Below are positions 1-9,652 of a stretch of 64,000 nt of DNA, piece by piece. The notes under the pieces were generated by a model. It made no database searches and was not told where the DNA came from. It saw only the letters and a program-made list of their open reading frames with translations. Location: assembly GCF_021432085.1 (NCBI RefSeq), contig NZ_CP090366.1, positions 3,844,001 through 3,908,000 of the forward strand, read 5' to 3'. How positions within the stretch are numbered: the first letter of the stretch is position 1; each line of letters begins with the position of its first letter. Made by a program: the position numbers and the translations under genes. Origin of the DNA: Stutzerimonas kunmingensis. Lineage in GTDB: Bacteria; Pseudomonadota; Gammaproteobacteria; Pseudomonadales; Pseudomonadaceae.

Positions 1-834
1 CACATCGAAGATCGGCGTAGGAAAATCTCCCGGCGGCAGCCCGACCAGCGCCACGGTACCGCGCCGCCGGGCCATGCCGATGGCCTGGCCAAAGGCGCTG
101 TTGGACACCGCCGTCACCAGCACGCCGTGAGCGCCCCCGATGTCGCGCTGCACCACTTCCACGGGGTTTTCCTTGCGCGCATTGACGGTCAGATCGGCGC
201 CCAGGCGCTTGGCCAGTTCCAGCTTGGCGTCATCCACGTCCACCGCCACCACGTGCAGGCCCATCGCCTTGGCGTACTGCACCGCGACGTGGCCCAGGCC
301 GCCGATACCGGAGATCGCCACCCACTGACCGGGCCGCGCCTCAGTGACCTTGAGGCCCTTGTAGACGGTGACCCCGGCACAGAGGATCGGCGCGATCTCG
401 TCGAATTCGACGTTCTTCGGCAGGATGCCCACGTAATTAGGGTCCGCCAGCACGTACTCGGCATAGGCGCCGTTGACCGAGTAACCGGTGTTCTGCTGGC
501 CTTCGCAGAGGGTTTCCCAGCCGGTCAGGCAGTGCTCGCAACAACCGCAGGCGGTGTACAGCCAGGGCACACCGACCCGGTCGCCTTCCTTCACCCGTTT
601 CACACCGGCGCCCACCGCGGCCACATGACCGACGCCTTCGTGACCCGGGATGAACGGCAGGGCCGGCTTGACCGGCCAATCTCCCTCGGCCGCATGCAGG
701 TCGGTGTGACAGACGCCGGAGGCGGCGATCTTCACCAAAATCTGGCCGGGGCCGGGCATCGGCACCTTGACTTCCTCGAGGCGCAGCGGCTCGCCGAAGG
801 CGTGTACCACTGCGGCTTTCATGGTCTGGGTCAT
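1..834 (-). CDS. adhP: Zinc-dependent alcohol dehydrogenase (AdhP type), 3' end cut by window
   Basis: Oxidises primary alcohols (ethanol to acetaldehyde) with NAD+ in the cytoplasm. Reading from 834, 278 codons are open to the window edge; the family is about 340 residues, so about 60 C-terminal residues are missing. Visible are the catalytic-zinc motifs GVCHTD and GHEGVG, the structural-zinc cluster CGCCEHC with a following Cys, and the Rossmann motif GIGGLGH. The start MTQTMKAAV is chosen over the inner Met at 822 because it follows an AAGGAG-like site. It is divergent from the AraC-type gene at 1040, which may or may not control it. Confidence 0.9.
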   Translation of the reverse strand, partial: MTQTMKAAVVHAFGEPLRLEEVKVPMPGPGQILVKIAASGVCHTDLHAAEGDWPVKPALPFIPGHEGVGHVAAVGAGVKRVKEGDRVGVPWLYTACGCCEHCLTGWETLCEGQQNTGYSVNGAYAEYVLADPNYVGILPKNVEFDEIAPILCAGVTVYKGLKVTEARPGQWVAISGIGGLGHVAVQYAKAMGLHVVAVDVDDAKLELAKRLGADLTVNARKENPVEVVQRDIGGAHGVLVTAVSNSAFGQAIGMARRRGTVALVGLPPGDFPTPIFDV

Positions 835-1039
835 CGGTTGGCTCCTTGAGAAGGGACGTTCGGGCCTGCAACAGGCAGGCCGGATCAAGCCTAGACTCGA
901 ATCAGTGGCCGCGTGATGACGCCGACGCCCGCGGTGCAGCCGCCGGCCCGCAGCGTTGCACGAATGTTCCAGACCGGCCACGCTCGCGGGGCGACACTGC
1001 GTCGCGCAGCATCACCGCCTTGCGTTTCACGGAGCCGTC

Positions 1040-1879
1040 ATGGGTACAGCTGACTGGATCGATCTGAAGAAGGATGCCGAAACCGGTATCGAGACGATCC
1101 GTGCGCACTTCGAGGGTCATGCCTACGACCCGCACTTCCATGACAGCTACCTGATCGGCTTCACCGAACAGGGCGTTCAGCAGTTTCACTGCCGCCGGAC
1201 GCTGCACAGCAGCACGCCAGAGCAGGTGTTTCTGCTCGAACCCGGCGAGCTGCACGACGGCCGCGCGCCGACACCCGGTGGCTTCACCTATTCGATGCTC
1301 TACCTCGACCCGCACTGGATCGAGCGCGAACTGCGCGCGCTATTCGAGGATGCGCCCAACCAGTGCCAGCCGGCGTTCGCCAAGACGCTGGAAAGCGAGC
1401 CGGCGCTGGTGACGGTGATTGCCGACGCCTTCCAGGCCTTGCAAAGCCAGGACCTGCGCATCGTTCGCCAGGCCGCGCTGGACGCGCTGCTGGGCAAGCT
1501 GGCGCGGCACCTGGCATGGCGACCGCGGCAGACTGCCGACCCGCGCCTGCCGGCCGTGGCGCTGCGGGCACGGGACTATCTGCATGCACACATGGACCAG
1601 GATCTGGGGCTGGACGATCTGGCGCGGGCCACCGGTGTCGATCGCTTCAGGCTATCGCGGGCGTTCAAGGCGGCTTTCGGCCTGGCGCCGCATGCCTATC
1701 TGGTCCAGCTGCGCCTGGCCAAGGCCCGTCGCCTGCTCGCAGCCGGCCAGCCACCGGCGCTGGTGGCGATGAGCCTCGGTTTCGCCGACCAGAGCCACAT
1801 GGGCCGCTGGTTCCGCCGCGCCTACGGGCTGACACCGGCGCACTACCGCAGACGCTGCTCGAATCTTCCAGACCGCTGA
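1040..1879 (+). CDS. AraC family transcriptional regulator
   Basis: A 279-residue regulator with an N-terminal cupin-like sensor half (HFHDSYLIGF, then EPGELHDG) and a C-terminal double helix-turn-helix AraC domain from about residue 180 (DLGLDDLARATGVDRFRLSR, then SLGFADQSHMGRWFRR). The open frame extends upstream, but the ATG at 1040 begins the recognisable sensor fold. It precedes a LysE exporter by 109 bp in the same orientation, a common pairing in which the regulator controls amino-acid export. It is also divergent from adhP, so either could be its target. The ligand is unknown. Confidence 0.85.
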   Translation: MGTADWIDLKKDAETGIETIRAHFEGHAYDPHFHDSYLIGFTEQGVQQFHCRRTLHSSTPEQVFLLEPGELHDGRAPTPGGFTYSMLYLDPHWIERELRALFEDAPNQCQPAFAKTLESEPALVTVIADAFQALQSQDLRIVRQAALDALLGKLARHLAWRPRQTADPRLPAVALRARDYLHAHMDQDLGLDDLARATGVDRFRLSRAFKAAFGLAPHAYLVQLRLAKARRLLAAGQPPALVAMSLGFADQSHMGRWFRRAYGLTPAHYRRRCSNLPDR

Positions 1880-1988
1880 GCCGACAGGCGCGAGCATTCG
1901 GGCATCCGCCACCCTCGGAGCCGACCAGCATGCCTCGCCTCGCCGCCACCCCCGGATCATTCGCCACGCTCTTCATGGAGCAGCCGTC

Positions 1989-2576
1989 ATGAGCCAGCTG
2001 CTGCCTTTCGTGCTGTTCGCCTTCGTCGCCTCGATCACGCCGGGGCCAACCAACATTCTGGTACTGAGCAACAGCTCGCGCTTCGGCCTGGGCGCAGCCA
2101 TGCCGATCATTTTCGGCGCCTGCTCGGCTGCGGCATCGATCGTACTGCTGGTGGGCCTGGGTGCCGGTGAATGGTTGCTGCATCATCCGCAGTTGCAGCA
2201 GCTCATGACCTGGCTCGGTCTGGCCTGGCTGCTCTACCTGGCCTGGCAGATCGCCCGCAGCCCGGCCGGGCCTGTCGAGGCCGCCGCTGCGCCGCGCCGG
2301 CTCGGCGCGCTGGGCGCCGCCGGCCTGCAACTGGTCAATCCGAAGGTGTGGATGATGGCGCTGGCGGTGGTTGGCGTGTTCAGCGGCGCCGCTGCCGACG
2401 CGGGGCTTTACGCCATTCACGCCCTGCTGTTCTTTCTGATCGCCCTGCCTTGCCTGGCAGCCTGGGCACTGCTTGGTGTCGGGGCGGCGAAGCTGCTGCA
2501 CTCAGCGGCGCATATGCGCCGGTTCAACTACGCCATGGCACTGCTCTTGGTGGTGTCGGCACTGCTGAGTCTGTGA
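1989..2576 (+). CDS. LysE/RhtB family amino-acid exporter
   Basis: A 195-residue inner-membrane protein with about six hydrophobic segments. It has the family N-terminal signature ITPGPTN followed by a small-residue-rich helix, and the second conserved region NPKVWMMAL near residue 115. The family exports amino acids such as lysine, threonine or homoserine lactone by proton exchange. The length is normal (about 200). It lies downstream of the AraC-type gene and probably forms a regulator-exporter unit with it. The substrate cannot be read from the sequence. Confidence 0.88.
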   Translation: MSQLLPFVLFAFVASITPGPTNILVLSNSSRFGLGAAMPIIFGACSAAASIVLLVGLGAGEWLLHHPQLQQLMTWLGLAWLLYLAWQIARSPAGPVEAAAAPRRLGALGAAGLQLVNPKVWMMALAVVGVFSGAAADAGLYAIHALLFFLIALPCLAAWALLGVGAAKLLHSAAHMRRFNYAMALLLVVSALLSL

Positions 2577-2587
2577 CCTGCATTACC

Positions 2588-2620
2588 GGTGGAAACGGCT
2601 TCCCCGTTTTCCACCCTGCG
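2588..2620. repeat. REP-like palindrome between convergent genes
   Basis: An imperfect hairpin with arms GGTGGAAA and TTTCCACC around a CGGCTTC-type loop, followed by CCTGCG. On the reverse strand it matches the REP family found elsewhere in the window (core GTAGGGTGGATAAC). It sits between the convergent lysE-like and rhlE genes, where it may also stop transcription. Confidence 0.6.
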
Positions 2621-2626
2621 CTGCGA

Positions 2627-3952
2627 TCAGCGCTTCTTCGCCGGCTTGCCGCCGCCCAGGCTCGGCACCTTGCGAATCGGCCTGGCGTTGGGCTTTTCGC
2701 TCTCGTCGAACCAGTTGCCGAGATGAATCTTGCCCTTGCCGCCGCCGTCCTTGGGCTTTTTCGGTTTCTTCGGCTTCTTGATGATCTGCCCGCCCAGCGT
2801 GGTGGTCGGCACACGATGGTCCGGCACGAAGCCCAGCTCGTCGTGGCGCGGCAGCACCTGGTTGATCAGGGTCTCGATGGCCGCCAGCTGATCGACTTCA
2901 TCGGCGCTGACCAGCGATACCGCCTCGCCCGTGGCACCCGCCCGACCGGTGCGGCCGATGCGGTGCACGTAGTCCTCAGCGACGATCGGCAGGTCGAAGT
3001 TGACCACCTGCGGCAGATCATGGATGTCCAGCCCGCGCGCGGCGACGTCGGTCGCCACCAGCACCTGCACCTCGCCCGCCTTGAAGCGCTCCAGCGCGCG
3101 CAGCCGCGAGGCCTGTGGTTTGTCGCCGTGGATCGCATCGCTGGAAATGCCCGCAGCCTGCAGCTCGTCCACCAGCTGATCGACACCCTTGCGCGTCTTG
3201 ACGAACACCAGCACCTGGCCCCAGCGCTTCTCCGCCAGCAGATGCAGGAACAGCTCGGACTTGCGCTTCTTGTCCACTGGCACCAGCCACTGCTTGACCG
3301 TCTTCGCCGCGGCGTTGCGTGGGCTGACCTCGACCGATAGCGGGTCGCGCAGCAGCTCGCGGGCCAGCTGGCGGATCGCATCGGAGAAGGTCGCGGAGAA
3401 CAGCAGGGTCTGGCGCTTCTTCGGCAGGGCCGAGAACAGCTGATCCAGCTCGTCGGCGAAACCGAGGTCGAGCATGCGATCGGCCTCGTCGAGCACCAGC
3501 GCCTGCAGCTGGGCGAAGCCCACGGCGTTCTGCCGGTACAGATCGAGCAGCCGGCCGGGGGTCGCCACCAGCACGTCGATGCCCTTGCGCAGCGCCATCA
3601 TCTGCGGGTTGATGCTGACCCCGCCATACACCGCGTAGGTGCGCAGCGGCAGGTTCTGCCCGTAGACACGAAAGCTCTCGTGCACCTGCTCGGCCAGCTC
3701 GCGGGTCGGCACCAGCACCAGCGCGCGTACCGAATTGCTCGCCACCTTGGCGCCTTCCATGGTCAGGCGCTGCAGCAACGGCAGGGCGAAACCGGCGGTC
3801 TTGCCGGTGCCGGTCTGCGCCGCCGCCATCAGGTCGCGGCCCTTGAGCACGGCGGGGATGGCTTCGGCCTGCACCGGCGTCGGCTTGCGGTAGTCGAGGG
3901 TTTCCAGGGTTCGCAGCAGCGGATCGATCAGGCCCAGGGAGGCGAAGGTCAT
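2627..3952 (-). CDS. rhlE: DEAD-box ATP-dependent RNA helicase, RhlE type
   Basis: A 441-residue RNA helicase. It shows a Q motif (KPTPVQAEAIP), motif I AAQTGTGKT, Ia PTRELAEQ, Ib TPGRLLD, motif II DEAD (VLDEADRMLDLGF), motif III SAT, motif V ATDVAARGLD and motif VI HRIGRTGRAG. The C-terminus is short and Lys-rich (IIKKPKKPKKPKDGGG), typical of RhlE proteins that remodel ribosomal precursors or assist RNA decay. It is a single gene, convergent with the exporter at 1989. The exact paralogue (RhlE1 or RhlE2) cannot be decided. Confidence 0.93.
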   Translation of the reverse strand: MTFASLGLIDPLLRTLETLDYRKPTPVQAEAIPAVLKGRDLMAAAQTGTGKTAGFALPLLQRLTMEGAKVASNSVRALVLVPTRELAEQVHESFRVYGQNLPLRTYAVYGGVSINPQMMALRKGIDVLVATPGRLLDLYRQNAVGFAQLQALVLDEADRMLDLGFADELDQLFSALPKKRQTLLFSATFSDAIRQLARELLRDPLSVEVSPRNAAAKTVKQWLVPVDKKRKSELFLHLLAEKRWGQVLVFVKTRKGVDQLVDELQAAGISSDAIHGDKPQASRLRALERFKAGEVQVLVATDVAARGLDIHDLPQVVNFDLPIVAEDYVHRIGRTGRAGATGEAVSLVSADEVDQLAAIETLINQVLPRHDELGFVPDHRVPTTTLGGQIIKKPKKPKKPKDGGGKGKIHLGNWFDESEKPNARPIRKVPSLGGGKPAKKR

Positions 3953-4161
3953 GGCAGGCTCGCAGCGCCGATTCGGCGGGATGAAAAAGGGCGGATTCTA
4001 GCAGCAGGCCGGGCACATCGGCTCACCAGCCGATTGCAGGCGGGCCAGGCGATGCCTTGCTGTCACAGTTTCATACGCTGCCGCGCTGGTAGCTGGCCAA
4101 CGCCTGCCGCAGGATAGGCACAGCGCCGCGGCGCCGTCACATCAACCGCACGGAGACCCTG

Positions 4162-5850
4162 ATGGAAGCGCTGCTCGCCCACGGCCCCTTCGCCGAATTC
4201 GCCCTGCTGCTGATCGTTTCCGCGGTGGTCGGGGCGATTGCCGTGAGCCTGCGCCAGCCACTGCTGATTTCCTACATCGTGGTCGGCATTCTGCTTGGCC
4301 CGGCGCTGTTCGGCCCGGTCAACGCCGCCGAACAGATACATCTGCTGGCCGAGATCGGCGTCGCCGTGCTGCTGTTCGTGGTCGGGCTCAAGCTGGACCT
4401 CGCGCATATCCGCAATATCGGGCCGGTGGCGCTGGCCACGGGGCTCGGGCAGCTGACCTTCACCATCGTCTTCGGCTTCGCGCTCACGCTGCTGATGGGC
4501 AAGAGCACCATGGAGGCAATCTACATCGCCGTGGCGCTGACCTTTTCCAGCACCATCATCATCGTCAAGCTGCTCTCGGACAAACACGAGCTGGACTCGC
4601 TGCACGGACGCATCGCCGTCGGCTTCCTGATCGTCCAGGACCTCGCCGTGGTGCTGGCGATGATGACCATGAGCGCCCTGCGCGGCGCGGGCGATGCCGG
4701 CTGGGCCGAGGTCTCGGGCTCGCTGCTGCTGCGTCTGGCAGGTGCTGCGATCCTGATCTACGTGCTGATGCGCTACGTGCTGCCGCCGCTGGTCAGCCGC
4801 ATGGCGCGCTCGCAGGAACTGCTGCTGATCTTCGCCATTGCCTGGGGCACCGGGCTCGCCGCGCTGGGCGACTACATCGGTTTCAGCAAGGAGGCCGGAG
4901 CCTTCGTCGCCGGCTTTTCGCTGGCCTCGACGGCCTATCGCGAAGCGATGAACGCGCGCCTGACCGGCATCCGCGACTTCATGCTGCTGTTCTTCTTCAT
5001 CGACCTCGGTGGCCGGCTGGATTTCTCCACGCTCGGCAACGAGATCCTGCCGGCCATCGTGCTGGCGCTGTTCGTGCTGATCGGCAACCCGCTGATCGTC
5101 ATGGCAATCATGGGCTACATGGGCTATCGCAAGCGCACCGGCTTTCTCGCCGGGCTGACCGTGGCGCAGATCAGCGAGTTCTCCATTGTCTTCGTCGCCA
5201 TGGGCATCACCCTCGGCCATATCGGGCCGGAGGCGCTGGGGCTCACCACGCTGGTCGGTTTGGTGACGATCATGCTCTCGACCTACATGATCCTGTTCTC
5301 GCAACCGCTCTACGAGCGGCTGGCGCCCTGGCTCGGCGTGTTCGAGCGCAAACGCCCCTATCGCGAGCTGGAAGTGGAGGCTCTGGGGAAGCCGCAGGGC
5401 CATCCGCGCATCATCATCTTCGGCCTGGGCCGATATGGCTCGCGTCTGCTGCAGCAGCTGGCCGCGGCACGACTGCCGGTGCTCGGTGTGGACTTCGACC
5501 CCGAGGCAGTGCGCACGCTGCGCCGCAGCAAGCTGCCGGTACGTTTCGGCGATGGCGAGGACCCCAGCTTTCTCGAATCGCTGCCGCTTGAGCATGCCGA
5601 ATGGGTGGTCACCAGTTTTCCGCAGTGGGAGGCCAATCGCGCCTTTCTGCATGCGCTCAAGCATGCAGGGTTTCAGGGCAAGATCGCCGGCGTGGTGCGC
5701 GACGATCAGCATGGCAAGGCGCTGGATGCGGCCGGCGTCGCCCGCGTACTGAACCCCTTCACCGATGCGGCGGACTTCGCCGCGCGCAGCCTGATCGACG
5801 AGCTGGGATCAACGCCCAGGCCGCCGACCGACTACGCGGCAAGGCGTTGA
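4162..5850 (+). CDS. CPA2 family cation:proton antiporter with RCK/TrkA-N domain
   Basis: A 562-residue membrane antiporter of the KefB/KefC/YbaL type. About 12 hydrophobic segments fill residues 10-395. Motifs include GILLGPALFGP and the membrane-embedded SKEAGAFVAGFSL. A C-terminal NAD-binding TrkA-N domain starts near 415 (IIIFGLGRYGSRLL, then GVDFDPEAV). The RCK domain implies gating by nucleotide or another cytoplasmic ligand. It likely exchanges K+ or Na+ for H+. The gene stands alone and is preceded by an intergenic dyad-rich stretch with no clear operator. Confidence 0.9.
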   Translation: MEALLAHGPFAEFALLLIVSAVVGAIAVSLRQPLLISYIVVGILLGPALFGPVNAAEQIHLLAEIGVAVLLFVVGLKLDLAHIRNIGPVALATGLGQLTFTIVFGFALTLLMGKSTMEAIYIAVALTFSSTIIIVKLLSDKHELDSLHGRIAVGFLIVQDLAVVLAMMTMSALRGAGDAGWAEVSGSLLLRLAGAAILIYVLMRYVLPPLVSRMARSQELLLIFAIAWGTGLAALGDYIGFSKEAGAFVAGFSLASTAYREAMNARLTGIRDFMLLFFFIDLGGRLDFSTLGNEILPAIVLALFVLIGNPLIVMAIMGYMGYRKRTGFLAGLTVAQISEFSIVFVAMGITLGHIGPEALGLTTLVGLVTIMLSTYMILFSQPLYERLAPWLGVFERKRPYRELEVEALGKPQGHPRIIIFGLGRYGSRLLQQLAAARLPVLGVDFDPEAVRTLRRSKLPVRFGDGEDPSFLESLPLEHAEWVVTSFPQWEANRAFLHALKHAGFQGKIAGVVRDDQHGKALDAAGVARVLNPFTDAADFAARSLIDELGSTPRPPTDYAARR

Positions 5851-5955
5851 GAACCCCAAACGCGGCGCCATCCGGGCTCTGTCTGACCGGCGGACTTCAG
5901 CCACCGCCAGCGCAGCCGTTAACCTGCTATCCACCGGCCCCAATCGAGTGCGCCC

Positions 5956-6768
5956 ATGAGTTCGAGCAACACCAGCAGCATCCCTGCCCCAGATGCCTAT
6001 CCGTGCCACGGCGCCGCCGAACACGGCGCCTGCCCCAGCTGCGCCAGTGGCGAGCGCCTGGGCTTCAGCTTCAGTTACGCCTTCCAACCGATCGTCGATC
6101 TGCGCAGCCGGCAGATCTTCGCCCATGAGGCGCTGGTCCGCGGCGTCGGCGGCGAACCAGCCCCCACCGTGCTGTCGCAGGTCACCGAGCAGAATCGCTT
6201 CCGTTTCGATCAGGCCGGCCGGGTCAAGGCGATCAAGACCGCGTCCAGGCTGGGCATGCAGAGCAAGCTGTCGATCAATTTCATGCCCAACGCGATCTAC
6301 CGCCCCGAGTTGTGCATACGCTCGACGCTGGAAGCCGCCCGCGCCCACGACTTTCCCATCGAGCAAATCATCTTCGAGACCGTCGAAGGCGAGCGCATCA
6401 ACGACGGCAAGTGGCTGACCGAGGTGTTCCGCGAATACCAGCGCATCGGCTTTCTCACCGCCATCGATGACTTCGGTGCCGGCTTTGCCGGGCTCAATCT
6501 GCTGGCCGATTTCCAGCCGGACATCATCAAACTGGACATGGACCTGATCCGCGGCATCGACCAGAGCCGCACGCGTCAGGCCATCGTCCGGGCGACGGTG
6601 GGGATGTGTGAGGAATTGGGTATCAAGGTGATCGGTGAAGGCGTGGAAACCGCCGACGAATGCAGCGCCCTGTTCGATCTGGGCATCCATCTGATGCAGG
6701 GCTACCTGTTCAGCCGGCCGCTGTTCGAGGCCTGTGGCCAGGCGGAACAGCTCGCCTGGCCGCAGTGA
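5956..6768 (+). CDS. EAL-domain cyclic-di-GMP phosphodiesterase with Cys/His N-terminus
   Basis: A 270-residue cytoplasmic protein, essentially one EAL domain. Catalytic-type motifs are EALVRG (near residue 57), NFMP (near 110), a DDFGAG loop, IKLD and EGVET, so hydrolysis of c-di-GMP to pGpG is plausible. The usual ETE-type metal motif reads ETVEGE. The first 35 residues hold CHGAAEHGACPSC, a possible small metal site or redox switch. No BLUF, PAS or membrane segment is present. It is convergent with the DJ-1-like gene, which ends 3 bp away. Confidence 0.88.
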   Translation: MSSSNTSSIPAPDAYPCHGAAEHGACPSCASGERLGFSFSYAFQPIVDLRSRQIFAHEALVRGVGGEPAPTVLSQVTEQNRFRFDQAGRVKAIKTASRLGMQSKLSINFMPNAIYRPELCIRSTLEAARAHDFPIEQIIFETVEGERINDGKWLTEVFREYQRIGFLTAIDDFGAGFAGLNLLADFQPDIIKLDMDLIRGIDQSRTRQAIVRATVGMCEELGIKVIGEGVETADECSALFDLGIHLMQGYLFSRPLFEACGQAEQLAWPQ

Positions 6769-6770
6769 GT

Positions 6771-7451
6771 TCAGCCGCGCAGCAGCTTGAGCAGTTCCTC
6801 TGCCGCCGCTTCCGATGAGGCCGGGTTCTGCCCGGTGACCAGCAAGCCGTCGACCTGCACGTAGGGCTCCCAGTCCGCGCCCTTGCTGTACTGACCACCA
6901 CGCTCGCGCAGCCGGTCCTCGAGCAGGAACGGCACCACCTCGGTCAGCTCCACACCGGCTTCCTCGCCATTGGTGAAACCGGTGACGCGCTTGCCCTTGA
7001 CCAGGTATTCGCCATCCTTGCCCCGCACCTCGCTCAACGCCGCCGGTGCATGGCAGACCGCGGCCACCGGCTTGTCGGCCTTGACGAAGGACTCGATCAG
7101 GGCAATGGAGGTCGGGTTGTCCACCAGATCCCACAGCGGGCCGTGGCCACCGGGGTAGAACACCGCGTCGAAATCCTCCGCCGAGACCTGATCCAGACGA
7201 TAGGTATTGGCCAGCAGCGTCTGTGCCTCGCCATCCCCGTTGAAGCGCTCGGTGGCCTCGGTCTGGGCATCGGGCTCGTCGCTCTTCGGGTCGAGCGGCG
7301 GCTCGCCGCCCTCGGGCGAAGCAAGCACCACCTGCGCGCCGGCATCCATGAAGACGTAATACGGCGCGGCGAATTCCTCCAGCCAGAAGCCGGTCTTTTT
7401 GCCGGTGTCACCCAGCTGGTCATGGGACGTGAGCACGATAAGAATTTTCAT
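6771..7451 (-). CDS. DJ-1/PfpI family (type 1 glutamine amidotransferase-like) protein
   Basis: A 226-residue protein of the Hsp31/DJ-1 superfamily. Features are an N-terminal strand KILIVLTSH, the acidic FYPGGHGPLWDL motif, and the nucleophile elbow AAVCHAPAAL with the catalytic Cys. The family includes glyoxalase III and protein or nucleotide deglycases and chaperones; which applies here is not visible. The start at 7451 is preceded by AAGGAGGCTCC, a strong ribosome site, so the longer upstream frame to 7565 is rejected. Confidence 0.88.
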   Translation of the reverse strand: MKILIVLTSHDQLGDTGKKTGFWLEEFAAPYYVFMDAGAQVVLASPEGGEPPLDPKSDEPDAQTEATERFNGDGEAQTLLANTYRLDQVSAEDFDAVFYPGGHGPLWDLVDNPTSIALIESFVKADKPVAAVCHAPAALSEVRGKDGEYLVKGKRVTGFTNGEEAGVELTEVVPFLLEDRLRERGGQYSKGADWEPYVQVDGLLVTGQNPASSEAAAEELLKLLRG

Positions 7452-7533
7452 GGAGCCTCCTTGTTGAAGCGCGACGTGAACAGTTGAGACTGCCGCCGCG
7501 GGCACATTGCTCCGCGGCCAAATCACATCCATG

Positions 7534-7555
7534 AAAAAGGGCGCCGAAGCGCCCT
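7534..7555 (-). terminator. Intrinsic terminator of the chemoreceptor gene
   Basis: On the minus strand GGGCGC-TTCG-GCGCCC is followed by TTTTT, a UUCG tetraloop hairpin with a U-run, 18 bp after the stop of the chemoreceptor gene. Confidence 0.9.
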
Positions 7556-7573
7556 CAAGAATCACCGTTCCGG

Positions 7574-9463
7574 TCAGATCCGGAAGCTGTCCACCAGCTG
7601 CTTCAGGCGGCGCGCCTGCTGATCCAGATCGCCGCAGGCGCGCAGGGTCGACTGCAGGTTCTCCACGCCTTGCTGGTTCAGCGTGTTGATCTCGGTGATG
7701 TCCATGTTCAGCGACTCGATCACCGCGGTCTGCTCCTCGGTGGCGGTGGCCACCGACTGGTTCATGCCGTCGATCTCGCCGATGCGCTGGGTCACCTCGC
7801 CGAGGCGCTCGCCGGCGCGGTCGGCGATGGAGACGCTGGACTCACTCTGCCGCTGGCTTTCGGTCATGGTCTGCACCGAGGCGCCGGCACCGACCTGCAG
7901 CTGCTCGATCATCTGCTGGATTTCCTGCGCCGAGCTCTGGGTGCGATGCGCAAGGTTGCGCACCTCGTCGGCGACCACGGCAAAGCCGCGTCCCGCCTCG
8001 CCGGCCCGCGCCGCCTCGATGGCGGCGTTCAGCGCGAGCAGGTTGGTCTGCTCGGAAATGCCCTTGATCACCTCGAGAATCTGACCGATGTCCACGGTCT
8101 TGGCATTGAGCGCCTCGATCTGCCCGCAGGACGCGCTGATCTTCGCCGACAGCTCGCGCATCGCGGCGATGTTCTGCTCGACCACCTGACGGCCGTCATC
8201 GGCCTGATGCCGCGCATTGCTGGCGTGTTGCGAGGCATCGGCGGCATTGCGGGCGATTTCCTGCGCCGCGGCACCCAGTTCGTTGATCGCCGCCGCGACG
8301 CTGTTGGTGCGGCTGGCCTGCTCGTCGGAGTTGGCCATCGAGGCATTCGAGGCATTGAGCACGCGCTGCGCCACCTCGTGGACTTGCAGCGTGGTCGAGG
8401 ACACTTCGCGGATCGAGGCATGAATGCGCTCGACGAAGCGGTTGAAGGCCATCGCCAGCTCGCCGAACTCGTCCCGGGATTGCACATCCAGGCGCCGGGT
8501 CAGGTCGCCCTCGCCCTCGGCGATATTGGCCATGGCGCGGCCCATATCGGTAAGCGGACGCATGAGCACGCGGATCAGCATGCCCAACAGTGCCAGGATG
8601 AACGCCACCGCAACGACGGTGGCGATCAGCGCGGTGGTACGGAAGCTGGTTAGGCTGGCGTAGGCCTTGTCACGATCCAGCGAGATGCCGACGTACCATT
8701 TCACCGACGGCAACCCCTGCACCGGGCTGAAGCCCAGCACGCGCGGCGTGCCATTGAGTTCGGCCTCGACATAGCGGCTGTCGAGCGACGGGGTGTTCTG
8801 CGGATAGATGTCGCTTAGCGACTTCATCACCATCTGCTGGTTGGGGTGGACCAGCACCTTGCCATCGCCGCTGATCAGGAAGGCATAGCCCATGCCGTCG
8901 AAATCCAGCGCGTTGATGATCTCCACCAGCGCCTTGAGTCCCAGGTCGCCGCCGACCACACCAAGGGTCTGCGCCCCGCTCTTTGCCGGTGTCGCCACGG
9001 TGACCACCAGCTCGTTGAGCGAGGCGTCCATGTAAGGTTCGGTCAGCGTGGTGCCGTTCGCCGCGACCGCGTCCTGATACCAGGGACGCGTCCGCGCATC
9101 GTAGTCGGCCGGCATTTCCTCGTAGGGGCGCAGCAGGTAGCTGCCGTCCGCACCGCCGAGATAGGTGTACATGAACGTCGAGGTCAGGGCCGGCTGTTCC
9201 AGCAGGCTGGCCACGCGCTCCGCAGAACTGTCGCTCGCAATCGACTGCGCCGCACTCTCTACCAGCAGGATGCGGCCCGACAGCCAGTTCTCGATGTTGT
9301 GTGCGGTGACCTCGCCCATTTCATCGAGATAACTCTCGAGATTGGCGCGGATGGCATTGCGCTGCAGGTAATCGTTGTACAGGGTGAACAGCGCGAAGGT
9401 CGCGATCACCACCAGCGAAGCAGCCAGCAGAATCTTGTGGCTGAACTTGAGGCGACTGGGCAT
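7574..9463 (-). CDS. Methyl-accepting chemotaxis protein with dCache sensor
   Basis: A 629-residue membrane receptor. It has TM1 at about 11-30 and a large periplasmic region (about 35-275) with dCache features ([10 protein letters not shown], then [14 protein letters not shown]), which usually binds amino acids or organic acids. TM2 lies at about 278-300, then a HAMP domain, then a signalling domain from about 360. The conserved hairpin tip is [19 protein letters not shown], with [11 protein letters not shown] after it. It would feed the CheA/CheW pathway. A flagellar sigma factor promoter lies upstream (9531-9557) and a terminator follows. Confidence 0.94.
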   Translation of the reverse strand: MPSRLKFSHKILLAASLVVIATFALFTLYNDYLQRNAIRANLESYLDEMGEVTAHNIENWLSGRILLVESAAQSIASDSSAERVASLLEQPALTSTFMYTYLGGADGSYLLRPYEEMPADYDARTRPWYQDAVAANGTTLTEPYMDASLNELVVTVATPAKSGAQTLGVVGGDLGLKALVEIINALDFDGMGYAFLISGDGKVLVHPNQQMVMKSLSDIYPQNTPSLDSRYVEAELNGTPRVLGFSPVQGLPSVKWYVGISLDRDKAYASLTSFRTTALIATVVAVAFILALLGMLIRVLMRPLTDMGRAMANIAEGEGDLTRRLDVQSRDEFGELAMAFNRFVERIHASIREVSSTTLQVHEVAQRVLNASNASMANSDEQASRTNSVAAAINELGAAAQEIARNAADASQHASNARHQADDGRQVVEQNIAAMRELSAKISASCGQIEALNAKTVDIGQILEVIKGISEQTNLLALNAAIEAARAGEAGRGFAVVADEVRNLAHRTQSSAQEIQQMIEQLQVGAGASVQTMTESQRQSESSVSIADRAGERLGEVTQRIGEIDGMNQSVATATEEQTAVIESLNMDITEINTLNQQGVENLQSTLRACGDLDQQARRLKQLVDSFRI

Positions 9464-9530
9464 TTAGGCGTCCGTATGACTGACTTGGGTGCGCATCCTG
9501 CGGGTGATGCCATCCATGATCTCAGTCAGC

Positions 9531-9557
9531 TTTTCGGCAAGTCGCCGCAAAACTTGA
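9531..9557 (-). promoter_or_regulatory. FliA (sigma-28) promoter for the chemoreceptor gene
   Basis: On the minus strand TCAAGTTT, an 11-bp spacer, then GCCGAAAA. This is close to the flagellar consensus TAAAGTTT-N11-GCCGATAA. It lies 68 bp upstream of the chemoreceptor start, so expression should be tied to motility. Confidence 0.8.
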
Positions 9558-9595
9558 CCCTTCGGTTTTGTTCGTGACCTTTCGGGCACACCATG

Positions 9596-9621
9596 AAAAA
9601 CGCCAGTCTCGTGGCTGGCGT
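9596..9621 (-). terminator. Intrinsic terminator after the Na+-symporter operon
   Basis: On the minus strand ACGCCAG, an 8-nt loop, CTGGCGT, then a T-run. It lies 31 bp past the stop of the symporter gene at 9653 and closes the homogentisate operon. Confidence 0.85.
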
Positions 9622-9652
9622 CGTTTCATGGCCCAGCAAGGCTGCGCTGGCG

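Noticed and set aside
863..881. GGCCTG/CAGGCC inverted repeat upstream of adhP as an operator or terminator
   Set aside because: Short, GC-rich arms without a T-run or known motif; such repeats are expected by chance here.
4063..5712. 549-residue open frame antisense to the CPA2 antiporter gene
   Set aside because: It is a high-GC shadow frame rich in Gln, His, Asp and Arg with no domain, opposite a clear membrane antiporter.
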